Below, one piece after another: positions 1 to 9,635 of a DNA stretch of 64,000 nucleotides; within the stretch, counting starts at the first letter, position 1; each line of letters begins with the position of its first letter. Position numbers and translations under genes: made by a program. The notes under the pieces are model-generated. The model saw only the letters and a program-made list of their open reading frames with translations, had not been told where the DNA came from and searched no databases. Source of the stretch: an uncultured Flavobacteriaceae bacterium (lineage in GTDB: Bacteria > Bacteroidota > Bacteroidia > Flavobacteriales > Flavobacteriaceae); the NCBI GenBank assembly GCA_937929935.1, contig CALFUL010000021.1, forward strand, positions 1 to 64,000, in the 5' to 3' direction.

Positions 1-456
1 CCAATAATCATCAGCAGCATGAACATAGCCCCGTTTGCCAAAATAATTTGTGTTGCGCTCTGGCCAATGCAATTGATACAAATCAATGTAATCAGTTTGT
101 AAGCGCTTTAGACTTCCTTCAACGGCTTCAATAATCGCATCTTTAGCGAATCCTGTACTTCTGATAAATTTGGTAAAAGGCGCTTTACCTACAATTTTAG
201 AAGCGAGTATAATTTGATCTCTATTTCCTTTTTTCTTAAACCAATTACCAATAATTTTTTCAGTGACTGAGTGACGATCTGGATGCGCTGGTATGGGATA
301 TAATTCTGCCGTATCAAAAAAATTAACGCCATGTTCTACAGCAAAATTCATTTGTTCATAACCTTCTTCTTCTGTGTTTTGATTACCCCAAGTCATGGTG
401 CCCAAACATATTTTACTGACTTCAACATCAGTATTTGGCAAGTTTGTATATTTCAT
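1..456 (-). CDS. Aldo/keto reductase, partial (C-terminus beyond left edge)
   Basis: The first 152 codons of an NADPH-dependent aldo/keto reductase of the Tas/YakC type are present. Translation from the ATG at 454-456 begins MKYTNLPNTDVEVSKICLGT, followed by MTWGNQN and then VNFFDTAELYP, which contains the Asp (and, three residues on, the Tyr) of the AKR active site. The frame is open to the window edge, so the catalytic Lys and His and the rest of the barrel lie outside it. Family and start are clear; the substrate cannot be told. The gene is divergent to nothing and is followed on the same strand side by the separate exonuclease III gene. Confidence 0.9.
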   Translation of the reverse strand, partial: MKYTNLPNTDVEVSKICLGTMTWGNQNTEEEGYEQMNFAVEHGVNFFDTAELYPIPAHPDRHSVTEKIIGNWFKKKGNRDQIILASKIVGKAPFTKFIRSTGFAKDAIIEAVEGSLKRLQTDYIDLYQLHWPERNTNYFGKRGYVHAADDYW

Positions 457-512
457 AAATAGTTAAAATTCAATAAAAAAAGTAGCAAATTTATGGCAAT
501 GAAGTTTAATAA

Positions 513-1280
513 TTAGTTTTGATCAAGCTCAACCAAAATTGGGCAATGATCACTATGTCTTGCTTCTGAAAGTATAACTGAACGCTTAAGCCTGCTTCTT
601 AAAGACTCAGCAACCATGGCGTAATCTAGGCGCCAACCTTTATTATTGTTTCTTGCATTGGCCCTATAACTCCACCAGGTATAATTATCAGCTTCTTTAT
701 TAAAATGCCTGAAGCTATCAATAAACCCGCTTTTTTGAAAATTACCAATCCATTCACGTTCTACTGGTAAAAACCCAGAGACATTTTTAAGTCCAACTGG
801 GTTATGAATATCAATTGCTTCGTGGCAAATATTATAGTCTCCTAAAACCACAAGATTAGGTTTCTCTTTTTTGAGTTCATTGAAGTATTCTTGAATTTCA
901 GCCATATAATTCAGCTTGAAATCTAGGCGGTCAAGGTTAGTACCCGAAGGCAAGTACATACTCATGATTGAAAGATCACCAAAATCAGCTCTGATATTTC
1001 GTCCTTCAAAATCCATAGTTTCAATGCCTGTACCTAATTCTACATGGTCAGGTTTTGTTTTTGATAAAATTGCAACACCACTATACCCTTTCTTTTGTGC
1101 ACTATACCAGTAATTGTACGCATATCCTGCATCGGCAAAAACAGACAAATCAAGTTGATTCTCTTGCGCTTTTATCTCTTGTAAACAAATTACATCAGGG
1201 TCTACTGATTGTACCCATTCAATGAAGCCCTTTTTCAAGGCAGCGCGAATTCCGTTGACATTATATGATACTATTTTCAT
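513..1280 (-). CDS. xth: Exodeoxyribonuclease III / AP endonuclease
   Basis: This 255-residue protein has the normal length of exonuclease III, the Mg-dependent nuclease that cuts 5' to abasic sites and degrades one strand of duplex DNA from the 3' end in base-excision repair. Visible motifs are SYNVNG with Asn7, CLQEIKAQ with the metal-binding Glu35, YLPSG near 109-113, LGDYNICHEAIDIHNP near 145-160 with the catalytic Asp and Asn, WRLDYAM, and the terminal SDHCPI with Asp244 and His245. All catalytic positions are intact. It has no signal peptide, which separates it from the secreted relative at 22902-23969. Confidence 0.95.
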   Translation of the reverse strand: MKIVSYNVNGIRAALKKGFIEWVQSVDPDVICLQEIKAQENQLDLSVFADAGYAYNYWYSAQKKGYSGVAILSKTKPDHVELGTGIETMDFEGRNIRADFGDLSIMSMYLPSGTNLDRLDFKLNYMAEIQEYFNELKKEKPNLVVLGDYNICHEAIDIHNPVGLKNVSGFLPVEREWIGNFQKSGFIDSFRHFNKEADNYTWWSYRANARNNNKGWRLDYAMVAESLRSRLKRSVILSEARHSDHCPILVELDQN

Positions 1281-1371
1281 TGCTTTGAATTTTACTCGAA
1301 AGTAAAGAATGTTTTAACCATTAAAAAAGTTTGGAACGACATTTGATTTTCTCTCAATGAAAATACTTGTT

Positions 1372-1887
1372 ATGAAAAATTCTATTTTAATACTTTCACT
1401 GTTTACTTCTTTTTATATCAGTGCTCAGGCGTATAATGATGGTTTTAACAACCACGAACTAAGATTTAATATGGGGCGCTTTTTAAGTTCAGCCGTTGTT
1501 GAGGGTGCCTATGAATATTATTTTACCCCTGATACTAGTATTGGTGGCACTATGTATATGAACGCAAACCCATTAGGTAGAACAGGCAATTTTGGCATTG
1601 GGCCAAATTTACGTGCCTATTTTGGCTTGCAACCTAAAAGTGGCTTTTTTGCTGAAGTATTCGGATTATACTATACTGGTCAAACTGATTTAGAACTAAA
1701 TTTAGGCGATATAAATTATGATTATTCAAACCTTGCCATAGGCCTCGGAATTGGCAAAAAGTGGTCTACTTTTGGTCAAAAATTGAGTATGGAAGTGTAT
1801 GCGGGCATAGGCAGAAATATGAAAGAACAAGAATTTGAAAGCCCCTTTATATATAGGTCCGGACTGTCTTTAGGGTTTAGATTCTAA
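1372..1887 (+). CDS. Outer-membrane beta-barrel-like protein (paralogue 1)
   Basis: Small predicted secreted protein. I place the start at the ATG at 1372, because it gives a clean signal peptide (MKNSILILSLF, cleavage near AQA); an in-frame ATG at 1357 would add five residues. The rest is rich in alternating hydrophobic strands and aromatic girdle residues and ends in a Phe (SGLSLGFRF), as outer-membrane barrels do. It shares the EVYAGIGRN motif and the G-S-G-[FY]-RF ending with the next gene, so the two are tandem paralogues. The function is unknown. Confidence 0.75.
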   Translation: MKNSILILSLFTSFYISAQAYNDGFNNHELRFNMGRFLSSAVVEGAYEYYFTPDTSIGGTMYMNANPLGRTGNFGIGPNLRAYFGLQPKSGFFAEVFGLYYTGQTDLELNLGDINYDYSNLAIGLGIGKKWSTFGQKLSMEVYAGIGRNMKEQEFESPFIYRSGLSLGFRF

Positions 1888-1968
1888 ATTTGATTAAAAT
1901 AAAAAACACAATAAAAGTAGGGCAAATAACTATTGCATTGTTATATATTCACTAAAACAAAAAATGCT

Positions 1969-2514
1969 ATGAAAAATATCTTTCTTGCCCTTTCTATTCT
2001 TCTATTTGGTTTTATTTCTTACGCCCAAGATAATGATCCCCAGGATCAAGCTCAAGATGAAATAAAAATCAATGTTACCAACTTTATTATATTCTCATAC
2101 GGTGACTTGGCTTACGAACGCCTCATAAATGAAGAATCTTCTTTTGGTGTAAGTTTTGTATTTAATATTGGCATTAATGATGATGCTGAGTTACCAGATT
2201 ATGGGCGAAAATTTTCAGTAACCCCATATTATCGTCAATATTTTTCGCGTTCATATGCGAAAGGTTTTTTTATTGAGGGCTTTAGCATGATTCATGGTGG
2301 AGAAGATGAAGTTTTCAATCAAATTACTTTTGAGTTTGACCGAAATGAAAGTTATACCAATGTTGCTTTTGGTGTTTCAGTAGGCGGTAAGTTTGTTACT
2401 GGCAATGGTTTCGTAGCTGAGGTCTACGCAGGTATTGGTCGAAATCTTTTGAACACTAATGCTTCTACAGCACTTGTTGGTCGCGGTGGTGTTTCAGTGG
2501 GTTATCGCTTCTAA
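1969..2514 (+). CDS. Outer-membrane beta-barrel-like protein (paralogue 2)
   Basis: Second member of the tandem pair. An upstream in-frame ATG at 1933 exists, but the ATG at 1969 starts a typical signal peptide (MKNIFLALSILLFGF, cleavage near SYAQ) and is preferred. The mature part begins with an acidic, Gln-rich stretch, then alternating strands, the EVYAGIGRN motif and a terminal GGVSVGYRF. Membership of a small flavobacterial porin-like family (DUF3575-like) is an inference from this pattern. The downstream TonB receptor is on the same strand after about 75 bp. Confidence 0.75.
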   Translation: MKNIFLALSILLFGFISYAQDNDPQDQAQDEIKINVTNFIIFSYGDLAYERLINEESSFGVSFVFNIGINDDAELPDYGRKFSVTPYYRQYFSRSYAKGFFIEGFSMIHGGEDEVFNQITFEFDRNESYTNVAFGVSVGGKFVTGNGFVAEVYAGIGRNLLNTNASTALVGRGGVSVGYRF

Positions 2515-2590
2515 ACTGCAATCAATACTTTTATTTTCAGAACCTTAAATACTTTATAAACTTCATGTACTTTAGCTGTAAAAAGTAGTG

Positions 2591-4669
2591 ATGTTTAAAA
2601 GTTGTTTTTGCCTCTTTTTAGTACTGACCAATGTTCTTTTAGCACAGCAAAAAATTGCAAAAGACTCGATAACGCAGCTTGATGAGGTTATTCTCTTAGA
2701 TGCCTTGAAGAAAAAAAATGCATCTGGTTTAATTTCATCAGAAGTTATTGCCGCAAAAACTTTTCAGAATTACAGTCCGGTTTCAATGGTAAATGCCATG
2801 AATCAAATTCCGGGGGTTTACATATTTTCAGGGGCTTTGAACACCAATCGTATTACGGTTAGAGGCGTTGGCGCACGAACCCTATTTGGCACTGATAAGC
2901 TGCGCATGTATTATGATGATATTCCGGTTACAGATGGCTCCGGACTTTCAACTATTGAAGCTTTTGATTTAGAAAATCTTAGCCAAATAGAAGTCATTAA
3001 AGGGCCCAAAGCAACAGGTTTTGGAGCCAATTTAGGGGGTGCACTTATTTTAAGCCCCGAAGAGGCCTTGGGAAAATCAACGAACTTTTCAAACAATTTT
3101 ACAACGGGTTCATACGGACTTTTAAAAAATAATCTTTCATTCAATCATTTTGACGGAAAACTTAGATTGGGTCTTCAATACGGACATTTAGAAACCAATG
3201 GCTATCGTCAAAATAGTGCTTTTGAAAGAGATGGTTTTTTGTTGAACACCTCTTATCAAATCAATGTAAAAAATAGAATTTCACTTTTAATTAATCATAT
3301 AGATTATAAAGCTCAAATTCCAAGTTCGCTAGGTGCGACTGCCTTTGCTGAAGACCCACAACAAGCAACTTTTACATGGCGCGTTTCTCAAGGTTTTGAA
3401 GAGAATAACAGTACGCTTGCAGGGCTATCATTGAATCATAACTTCAGTGAAAAATTTGAAAACACAACCAGCGTCTTTTATTCTTATTTGGATAAAACAG
3501 AGGCTGCACCTTTTGGCATTTTTGACGAAATAACAAAAGGATTTGGTTTTAGATCTCGGTTTTTTGGGTCTTTCAATTTTAAGGATAAAAAAGGGAATTA
3601 TTCCTTCGGAACAGAACTTTTAAAAGATGAATATGATTGGGATAGATTTCAAAATTTATGGAGAGACAATGATGAAAACGGAAGTTTGAAAGGCGATGTT
3701 GTAAGTAGAAATAAAGAATTTAGAAGTCAATTGAATGCCTTTGCTATACTCATGCTTCCGATTACCGAAAAGTTTTCTGCTCAATTTGGGCTCAACCTCA
3801 ACAAAACAGATTATGATTACCGCGATATTTTTAATGATGAGGTTGACAATAAAAGTGCCACAAGAGAATTTAAGGCCATTCTATTACCTTCCTTAAATCT
3901 TCAATATAAGGCATCAGAAAATCACAGGGTCTTTGCTAATATTAGTCGGGGCTTTTCTAACCCAACCTTAGAAGAAACATTAAACCCTGATGGCGTTGTA
4001 AACCCTAATATTTCTCAAGAAACGGGCACTAATTATGAAATTGGCACACAGCTATATACAGATGAAAGAAAGTTGCAATTAAACCTTTCTTTATATCAAA
4101 TGAATATTAATAACCTTTTAGTGGGCGAACGTATTGAACAAGATATTTTTGTGGGTAAAAATGCCGGTAAAACCCGTCATCAAGGCGTTGAACTGGGTCT
4201 TAGTTATAATTGGCAACTGACAAAAAATGTACATCTATCACCATTTATAAATTACACCTTTACCAATCATACTTTTATTGAATTTATTGATGAAGAAGAA
4301 GATTTTTCAGGTAATCAATTAACGGGGGTGCCAAAACACCGTAGCACCTCAGGCATTCAAGCTCGCTTTTTTGAAAACTTTTATAGCAATCTAACGGTAC
4401 AGCATGTCAGTGAAATATCGTTAACTGATGCTGCTGATTTGTTTAGTGACCCCTACGCTATTGCGAATATTCGAATGGGTTATTTCAACAAGCTTTCAGA
4501 TAAATTAACCCTAGGTATTGATTTTGGTATTAATAATTTTTTTGATGCAACCTATTCACAATCTGTTTTAATCAATACCCAAGGCTTTGGCGGTGGCGAA
4601 CCACGCTATTTTTACCCCGGCGATGCACGTAATTTTTACGGCAGTATTCGTTTAGGGTATAAACTGTAA
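2591..4669 (+). CDS. TonB-dependent outer-membrane receptor
   Basis: A receptor of about 692 residues that would import a ligand across the outer membrane using TonB-ExbBD energy. A signal peptide (MFKSCFCLFLVLTNVLLAQQ) is followed by a plug domain with the MNQIPGVYI and ITVRGVG motifs and IEVIKGPKA near residues 135-142, then a 22-strand-type barrel ending in Leu after YGSIRLGYKL. There is no N-terminal carboxypeptidase-like domain, unlike the receptor at 20007. The GTG directly before the ATG is also in frame, but the ATG at 2591 is preferred. Its length and plain plug resemble siderophore or metal receptors; the ligand is not determined by the sequence. Confidence 0.9.
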   Translation: MFKSCFCLFLVLTNVLLAQQKIAKDSITQLDEVILLDALKKKNASGLISSEVIAAKTFQNYSPVSMVNAMNQIPGVYIFSGALNTNRITVRGVGARTLFGTDKLRMYYDDIPVTDGSGLSTIEAFDLENLSQIEVIKGPKATGFGANLGGALILSPEEALGKSTNFSNNFTTGSYGLLKNNLSFNHFDGKLRLGLQYGHLETNGYRQNSAFERDGFLLNTSYQINVKNRISLLINHIDYKAQIPSSLGATAFAEDPQQATFTWRVSQGFEENNSTLAGLSLNHNFSEKFENTTSVFYSYLDKTEAAPFGIFDEITKGFGFRSRFFGSFNFKDKKGNYSFGTELLKDEYDWDRFQNLWRDNDENGSLKGDVVSRNKEFRSQLNAFAILMLPITEKFSAQFGLNLNKTDYDYRDIFNDEVDNKSATREFKAILLPSLNLQYKASENHRVFANISRGFSNPTLEETLNPDGVVNPNISQETGTNYEIGTQLYTDERKLQLNLSLYQMNINNLLVGERIEQDIFVGKNAGKTRHQGVELGLSYNWQLTKNVHLSPFINYTFTNHTFIEFIDEEEDFSGNQLTGVPKHRSTSGIQARFFENFYSNLTVQHVSEISLTDAADLFSDPYAIANIRMGYFNKLSDKLTLGIDFGINNFFDATYSQSVLINTQGFGGGEPRYFYPGDARNFYGSIRLGYKL

Positions 4670-4676
4670 AATCGAA

Positions 4677-6218
4677 TTACATTTTCTGCAACCACGTTTT
4701 CATATCAACTTCTTTATGAATAATCGATTTCAAATCAACGATAGCAACGCGTTCTTGTTGCATAGTATCACGATGACGTATGGTTACGGTTTTATCTTCT
4801 AGTGATTGATGATCTACGGTAATACAAAATGGCGTGCCGTTGGCATCTTGTCTTCTGTAACGGCGCCCTACGGCGTCTTTTTGATCATAAAGCACATTGA
4901 AATCCCATTTAAGGTCTTCAATTATTTCTTTTGCCAATTCTGGTAATCCATCCTTTTTCACCAAAGGAAATATAGCTGCCTTTGTTGGTGCCAGAACCGC
5001 AGGTAATTTTAAAACCGTACGTGTTGAACCATTCTCTAATTCTTCTTCTACAAGTGAGTTTGAGAAAATAGCTAAGAACATACGATCTAAACCAATTGAA
5101 GTTTCAACCACATAAGGCACATAATTCTTATTCTCTTCAGTGTCAAAATACTGTAATTTCTTTCCAGAAAACTCTTGATGTTTTGATAAGTCAAAATCAG
5201 TTCTAGAATGTATGCCCTCTAACTCTTTAAATCCGAAAGGAAAACGGAATTCAATATCCGCTGCAGCATCAGCATAATGTGCTAACTTCTCATGATCATG
5301 AAAACGATAATTATCCTCGCCCATACCTAATGACAAATGCCATTTCATACGATGCGCTTTCCAGTGTTCATACCATTCTTTTTGAGTGCCTGGTTTAATG
5401 AAAAATTGCATCTCCATTTGTTCAAACTCGCGCATTCTAAAAATAAACTGGCGGGCTACAATTTCATTTCTAAAAGCTTTTCCGGTTTGTGCGATACCAA
5501 ACGGTATCTTCATTCGACTCGTTTTTTGAACGTTTAAAAAGTTTACAAAAATACCTTGAGCCGTTTCAGGGCGCAGGTATAAATCCATAGCAGTATCTGC
5601 AGAAGCGCCCAACTTAGTGCCAAACATCAAATTGAACTGCTTCACATCTGTCCAGTTTTTTGAACCAGATAATGGGCACGCTATTTCTAATTCTTCAATT
5701 AGATTTTTTACATCAGTTAAATCTTCATTTTCTAAAGATTTACCTAACCGTTTTAAAATAGTATTCGCCTTTTCTTGGTAATCAACAACACGTTGGTTAG
5801 TAGATAAAAATTCTTCTTTATTAAAAGCTTCTCCAAATCTCTTTGCGGCTTTTTTAACTTCTTTTTCAATTTTGCCTTCAATTTTAGCCACATAGTCTTC
5901 AACTAAAACATCAGCACGGTATCTCTTTTTCGAATCTTTATTATCAATAAGTGGATCATTAAAGGCATCAACATGGCCAGAAGCTTTCCAAATAGTTGGG
6001 TGCATAAAAATTGCAGCATCTAAGCCTACAATATTATCATTTAGCTGAACCATGGCACGCCACCAATATTCTCTAATATTTTTTTTGAGTTCGGCTCCGT
6101 TTTGTGCGTAGTCATAAACTGCACTCAACCCATCATATATTTCACTTGATTGAAATACGTAACCATATTCTTTTGCATGCGATATTACTCGCTTGAAAGT
6201 ATCTTCTTGTTTTGCCAT
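4677..6218 (-). CDS. glyS: Glycyl-tRNA synthetase, class II, homodimeric type
   Basis: Charges tRNA-Gly with glycine. At 513 residues it is the single-chain alpha2 form, not the alpha2-beta2 form of proteobacteria. Class II motifs are visible: LRPETAQGIFVNF, FRNEIVARQFIFRMREFEQMEM (motif 2) and GLDRMFLAIF (motif 3), then a C-terminal anticodon-binding domain with KKDGLPELA and VGRRYRRQD. It runs convergently into the TonB receptor gene with a 7-bp gap. It appears intact and is a standard housekeeping gene. Confidence 0.96.
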   Translation of the reverse strand: MAKQEDTFKRVISHAKEYGYVFQSSEIYDGLSAVYDYAQNGAELKKNIREYWWRAMVQLNDNIVGLDAAIFMHPTIWKASGHVDAFNDPLIDNKDSKKRYRADVLVEDYVAKIEGKIEKEVKKAAKRFGEAFNKEEFLSTNQRVVDYQEKANTILKRLGKSLENEDLTDVKNLIEELEIACPLSGSKNWTDVKQFNLMFGTKLGASADTAMDLYLRPETAQGIFVNFLNVQKTSRMKIPFGIAQTGKAFRNEIVARQFIFRMREFEQMEMQFFIKPGTQKEWYEHWKAHRMKWHLSLGMGEDNYRFHDHEKLAHYADAAADIEFRFPFGFKELEGIHSRTDFDLSKHQEFSGKKLQYFDTEENKNYVPYVVETSIGLDRMFLAIFSNSLVEEELENGSTRTVLKLPAVLAPTKAAIFPLVKKDGLPELAKEIIEDLKWDFNVLYDQKDAVGRRYRRQDANGTPFCITVDHQSLEDKTVTIRHRDTMQQERVAIVDLKSIIHKEVDMKTWLQKM

Positions 6219-6324
6219 GCGGCAAAAATAGAATTTTCTAAGTTTTAAGTTTTAAATCCTACTAAATAAAAACAAATGATTTTGTGAAAAAGAACAAATA
6301 GTGTTCAAAAATGGCTTGAAACCT

Positions 6325-7221
6325 TTATTTTAATTGAAATTCAATGCTTTCGAGTAAGCGTTCATCTTCAAAAACATTCAAGGTGTACGTTCCTTCTTCA
6401 AGTGATCCTTCAGGAATGGTCACGAAATCAGAAACCTCATTTAATTTACCGTCAAAATAAAATTCAATGCGTCTACTATATATATTACCATTTACAGTAA
6501 TGGTGTTCGCATTGTCTTCAATGACATTTTTATTAGGACCTAAAAATTGTAAATACAATACTCTTTGTTGATCCGCTATTGTTGGGTCAGCATCAACTAC
6601 AATCTCTCCTTTGAGTTTAGATATTGCAGAAGCTTTATTGGTTTGAATCAATTTACCCAACTTTGTTCTATAAGAATGCGCTAGAATACCATTTAATTCA
6701 AGGTACGTTTTTGAATTAATCTCATTGTAAAGCTCTTTAATTTCACGCTTTTGTTGTGCTTCTTCTTCACTAATTGCAGCATAAGTATTTCGCAATTCTT
6801 GTATCTGTTTTTGACTATTATTATACTTACTAGTCAACAGTTTGTTGTTATACTTTAAAAAATCATTCTTAAGTTCAAGACTATCATTTTTGGTTTGAAG
6901 AATTCTAAGTTCACCCTGAAACTCTCTTAATTTTGCAACCGTAAAATTCAATTTTCCAACTGAATCCATCAATTGTTCAATACGGTTTTTAGAGGTTTGT
7001 AACTGAATATCATTCATTTCATCAAGAGCAGAAAGACGATCAACATCAGCTTTCATCAACGTTAAATCTTTCATTAAAAGCTCTTTTTGGTCTTCTAAAT
7101 ATGAGATTTTAGCATCAGACTTGACATAGCTGAAATAGAAGGCAATTAAAATACCTAAAATTACAGCGCATAAAGCGACCATAATAATTTTATAATTGAA
7201 ATTGGTATCTTGACTGTCCAT
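6325..7221 (-). CDS. Membrane-anchored coiled-coil protein, conserved hypothetical
   Basis: Residues about 12-32 form one transmembrane helix (IIMVALCAVILGILIAFYF). About 120 residues of heptad-rich coiled coil follow (SYLEDQKELLMKDL through QKREIKELYNEI), then a C-terminal domain of about 100 residues with beta character (VLYLQFLGPNKNVIE, RIEFYFDGKLNEV, GTYTLNVFEDERLL). The topology suggests an inner-membrane protein with a periplasmic coiled coil and a sandwich-like tip. I do not recognise a named family. It is divergent to the ComF gene with only 45 bp between them. Confidence 0.75.
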   Translation of the reverse strand: MDSQDTNFNYKIIMVALCAVILGILIAFYFSYVKSDAKISYLEDQKELLMKDLTLMKADVDRLSALDEMNDIQLQTSKNRIEQLMDSVGKLNFTVAKLREFQGELRILQTKNDSLELKNDFLKYNNKLLTSKYNNSQKQIQELRNTYAAISEEEAQQKREIKELYNEINSKTYLELNGILAHSYRTKLGKLIQTNKASAISKLKGEIVVDADPTIADQQRVLYLQFLGPNKNVIEDNANTITVNGNIYSRRIEFYFDGKLNEVSDFVTIPEGSLEEGTYTLNVFEDERLLESIEFQLK

Positions 7222-7266
7222 CAGAAAAGTTGGGGCTTTTAAGTAGTTTTAAATATTTACTAAGAT

Positions 7267-7980
7267 TTGTTACTCTTTAATCTTTCAAAGATACTAAATG
7301 ACATCAATAATATACTGGTACCACTGGTGTGTTTTGGATGTAATGCTCATTTAATTAGAGGAGAAGAACATCTATGTACCGTTTGTCGAAATCATATGCC
7401 TCTTACCGAGTATAACTTTAACGAAGAAAATGTCATTGACCGTATTTTTTATGGTCGAATTGTTGTGAAAAAGGCTAGTTCGTTTCTGTTCTTTACAGAA
7501 AACGGCATCATTCAACGTTTAATACATCATTTGAAATATAAAAACCAAGAACAAATTGGTTCATTTTTAGGTAAATGGTACGGACAAATCATTCAAAATG
7601 ATCCGTCACTAGGTAAAATTGATGTGGTCATACCTGTACCCTTACATGTCAAAAAATTGAAAAAACGTGGGTATAATCAAGTTGATTTGTTTGCCAGAGA
7701 ATTGTCCACTCACTTAAATGCCCAATACCTAACTGATGTGCTAATCAAAACCGCGAACACAAAAACGCAAACTAAAAAAGGAAGAATTGGCAGGTGGCAG
7801 AGTACTAAAGCATTGTATACCTTATCTCAGCCTAATAAACTTAAAAACAAAAGCATTCTTTTAGTTGACGATGTAATTACAAGTGGCGCAACCATGGAAA
7901 CCTGTGCTAAAACACTTCATGAGGCAGAGGGTGTTACCATTTATTTAACAAGTATGGCTGTAGTTCAGCAATTTCAATAA
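7267..7980 (+). CDS. comF: ComF family phosphoribosyltransferase-like protein
   Basis: A ComF/GntX-type protein of 237 residues. The N-terminus carries a four-cysteine zinc ribbon (CFGC and CTVC, residues about 23-41), and the C-terminus a type I phosphoribosyltransferase fold with the PRPP loop ILLVDDVITSGAT near 198-210. Homologues are needed for DNA uptake in naturally competent bacteria; in other bacteria the role is unclear. The start is uncertain: a stop codon lies just upstream in frame, and the first possible start is the TTG at 7267, since no in-frame ATG precedes the conserved cysteines. Confidence 0.88.
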   Translation: MLLFNLSKILNDINNILVPLVCFGCNAHLIRGEEHLCTVCRNHMPLTEYNFNEENVIDRIFYGRIVVKKASSFLFFTENGIIQRLIHHLKYKNQEQIGSFLGKWYGQIIQNDPSLGKIDVVIPVPLHVKKLKKRGYNQVDLFARELSTHLNAQYLTDVLIKTANTKTQTKKGRIGRWQSTKALYTLSQPNKLKNKSILLVDDVITSGATMETCAKTLHEAEGVTIYLTSMAVVQQFQ

Positions 7981-8021
7981 TGACAAATTAGTTGTTTCTT
8001 TGTTATACAGAAACACCCCAA

Positions 8022-9635
8022 ATGATTAGAAAATTTTTATCACTTCTATTTTTTATTTTAATTGCATTTTCAATTTTGCAATGTGGTCGTCGTGGTCGTA
8101 TCACTGGAGGTCCAAAAGATGAAACGCCACCTGTTTTAATAAAAACACAACCAGAAAATGGTAGTGTCAATTTTACAGGAAAAACAATAAAACTTTTCTT
8201 TGATGAGTATGTCAAATTAAAAGATGTTCAAAATCAATTAATTGTTTCGCCGCCGTTAAAATACGCGCCTGATATTGCCCCCCAGGGTGGAGCTTCAAAA
8301 TTAATAGAAATAACCATAAAAGATACATTAAGAGAGAACACTACCTATACCTTTAATTTTGGTCAAAGTGTTCAAGACAATAATGAAGGTAATCCTAGTA
8401 ATTTTTTAACCTATGTTTTTTCAACGGGTAACTACATTGATTCTCTTGAAGTTTCAGGTGTGGTTAAAGATGCTTTCAATAAAGAAACTGATGATTTCAT
8501 TAGTGTAATGCTCTATGAATTAGATACAACGTATACTGATTCTACAATCTTTAAAAAGCCACCCAATTACATTGCCAACACCCTTGATAGCACTGTTTTT
8601 TTTAAGTTACAGAACATCAAAGAAGGTAATTATGCATTGTTCGCTATGAAAGATGTAGGTAAGAACTATTTATTTGATCAAAACACTGATAAAATAGCTT
8701 TTCTAAAAGACACGGTTTCATTGCCTACAGATAGTACCTATCTACTTACACTTTTCAAAGAAATACCCAATTATAGTGCTTCAGTACCAAGCTTTAAGGC
8801 AAAAAATAGAATTGTCTTTGGGTACTATGGCGGTGAAGAAAATATAAAAATAAACCCCTTAACTAAACTGCCTGACACAGTGCTTACCAAAATATTGAAA
8901 GAGCCCAAAAAAGATACGCTGAATTTTTGGTTTACCCCTTTTGAAATTGATTCTATGGTCTTCGAGCTTGTAAATGAAAGGCGCAAAGTCATTGACACTT
9001 TTACTATCAAATCAAGAAAAGTTGAAATTGATTCAATGCAATTAAATGCGAGCACCAATAGATATCTTGATTTAAATAAATCATTTCACATTTCAAACAC
9101 TACACCCATATCTGAAATTGATACAAGTAAAATGAAACTAATGAATCAAGATTCTGTTTTCATTGATTTTAAAGTTAAACTCGATAGTCTAGAAAATAAA
9201 GCCGATTTTGATTTTGATATAATTGCTGAATCGAGTTATAATATTGAATTATTACCTGGTGCTATTACTGATTTATTTAATCAAACTAATGACACCTTAA
9301 CGTATAATTTAGCCACAAAAAAACTAGATGAGTACGGTAATTTAACCATTAATTTACAGGGCGATTTTGAATATCCTGTTTTGGTACAATTGACCAATGA
9401 GCAAGGTGAAAAACAATTAGAACTTTACAGTACTGAACCGCAAGCCATTGTTTTTAATTCAATAGAACCCGCCACCTATATATTGCGTGTTATACAAGAT
9501 ACCAATAAAAATAAAAAATGGGATACTGGTAATTTCTTAAAAAAACAACACCCTGAAAAAGTTAGTTACTACCCAAACGCTATTGAATTGAGAGCAAATT
9601 GGGAAAAAATTGAAACCTTTACAATTCAAAAGTAA
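8022..9635 (+). CDS. Ig-like domain lipoprotein (Big_5 type)
   Basis: Predicted lipoprotein: from the ATG at 8022 the signal peptide runs to SILQC, with the lipidated Cys at residue 21. Next comes RITGGPKDETPPVLIKTQPE, the usual entry to a bacterial Ig-like (Big_5/SbsA-like) domain at about residues 30-125, including FDEYVKLKD and TYTFNFGQSVQDNNEGN. The remaining 400 residues look like repeated beta domains and end with an ADxxxNKKWDxG-like motif (DTNKNKKWDTG) common in Bacteroidota cell-surface proteins. The upstream TTG at 7992 would only add a non-signal extension. The 3' end overlaps the convergent amidase gene by 17 bp. The function is unknown. Confidence 0.85.
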   Translation: MIRKFLSLLFFILIAFSILQCGRRGRITGGPKDETPPVLIKTQPENGSVNFTGKTIKLFFDEYVKLKDVQNQLIVSPPLKYAPDIAPQGGASKLIEITIKDTLRENTTYTFNFGQSVQDNNEGNPSNFLTYVFSTGNYIDSLEVSGVVKDAFNKETDDFISVMLYELDTTYTDSTIFKKPPNYIANTLDSTVFFKLQNIKEGNYALFAMKDVGKNYLFDQNTDKIAFLKDTVSLPTDSTYLLTLFKEIPNYSASVPSFKAKNRIVFGYYGGEENIKINPLTKLPDTVLTKILKEPKKDTLNFWFTPFEIDSMVFELVNERRKVIDTFTIKSRKVEIDSMQLNASTNRYLDLNKSFHISNTTPISEIDTSKMKLMNQDSVFIDFKVKLDSLENKADFDFDIIAESSYNIELLPGAITDLFNQTNDTLTYNLATKKLDEYGNLTINLQGDFEYPVLVQLTNEQGEKQLELYSTEPQAIVFNSIEPATYILRVIQDTNKNKKWDTGNFLKKQHPEKVSYYPNAIELRANWEKIETFTIQK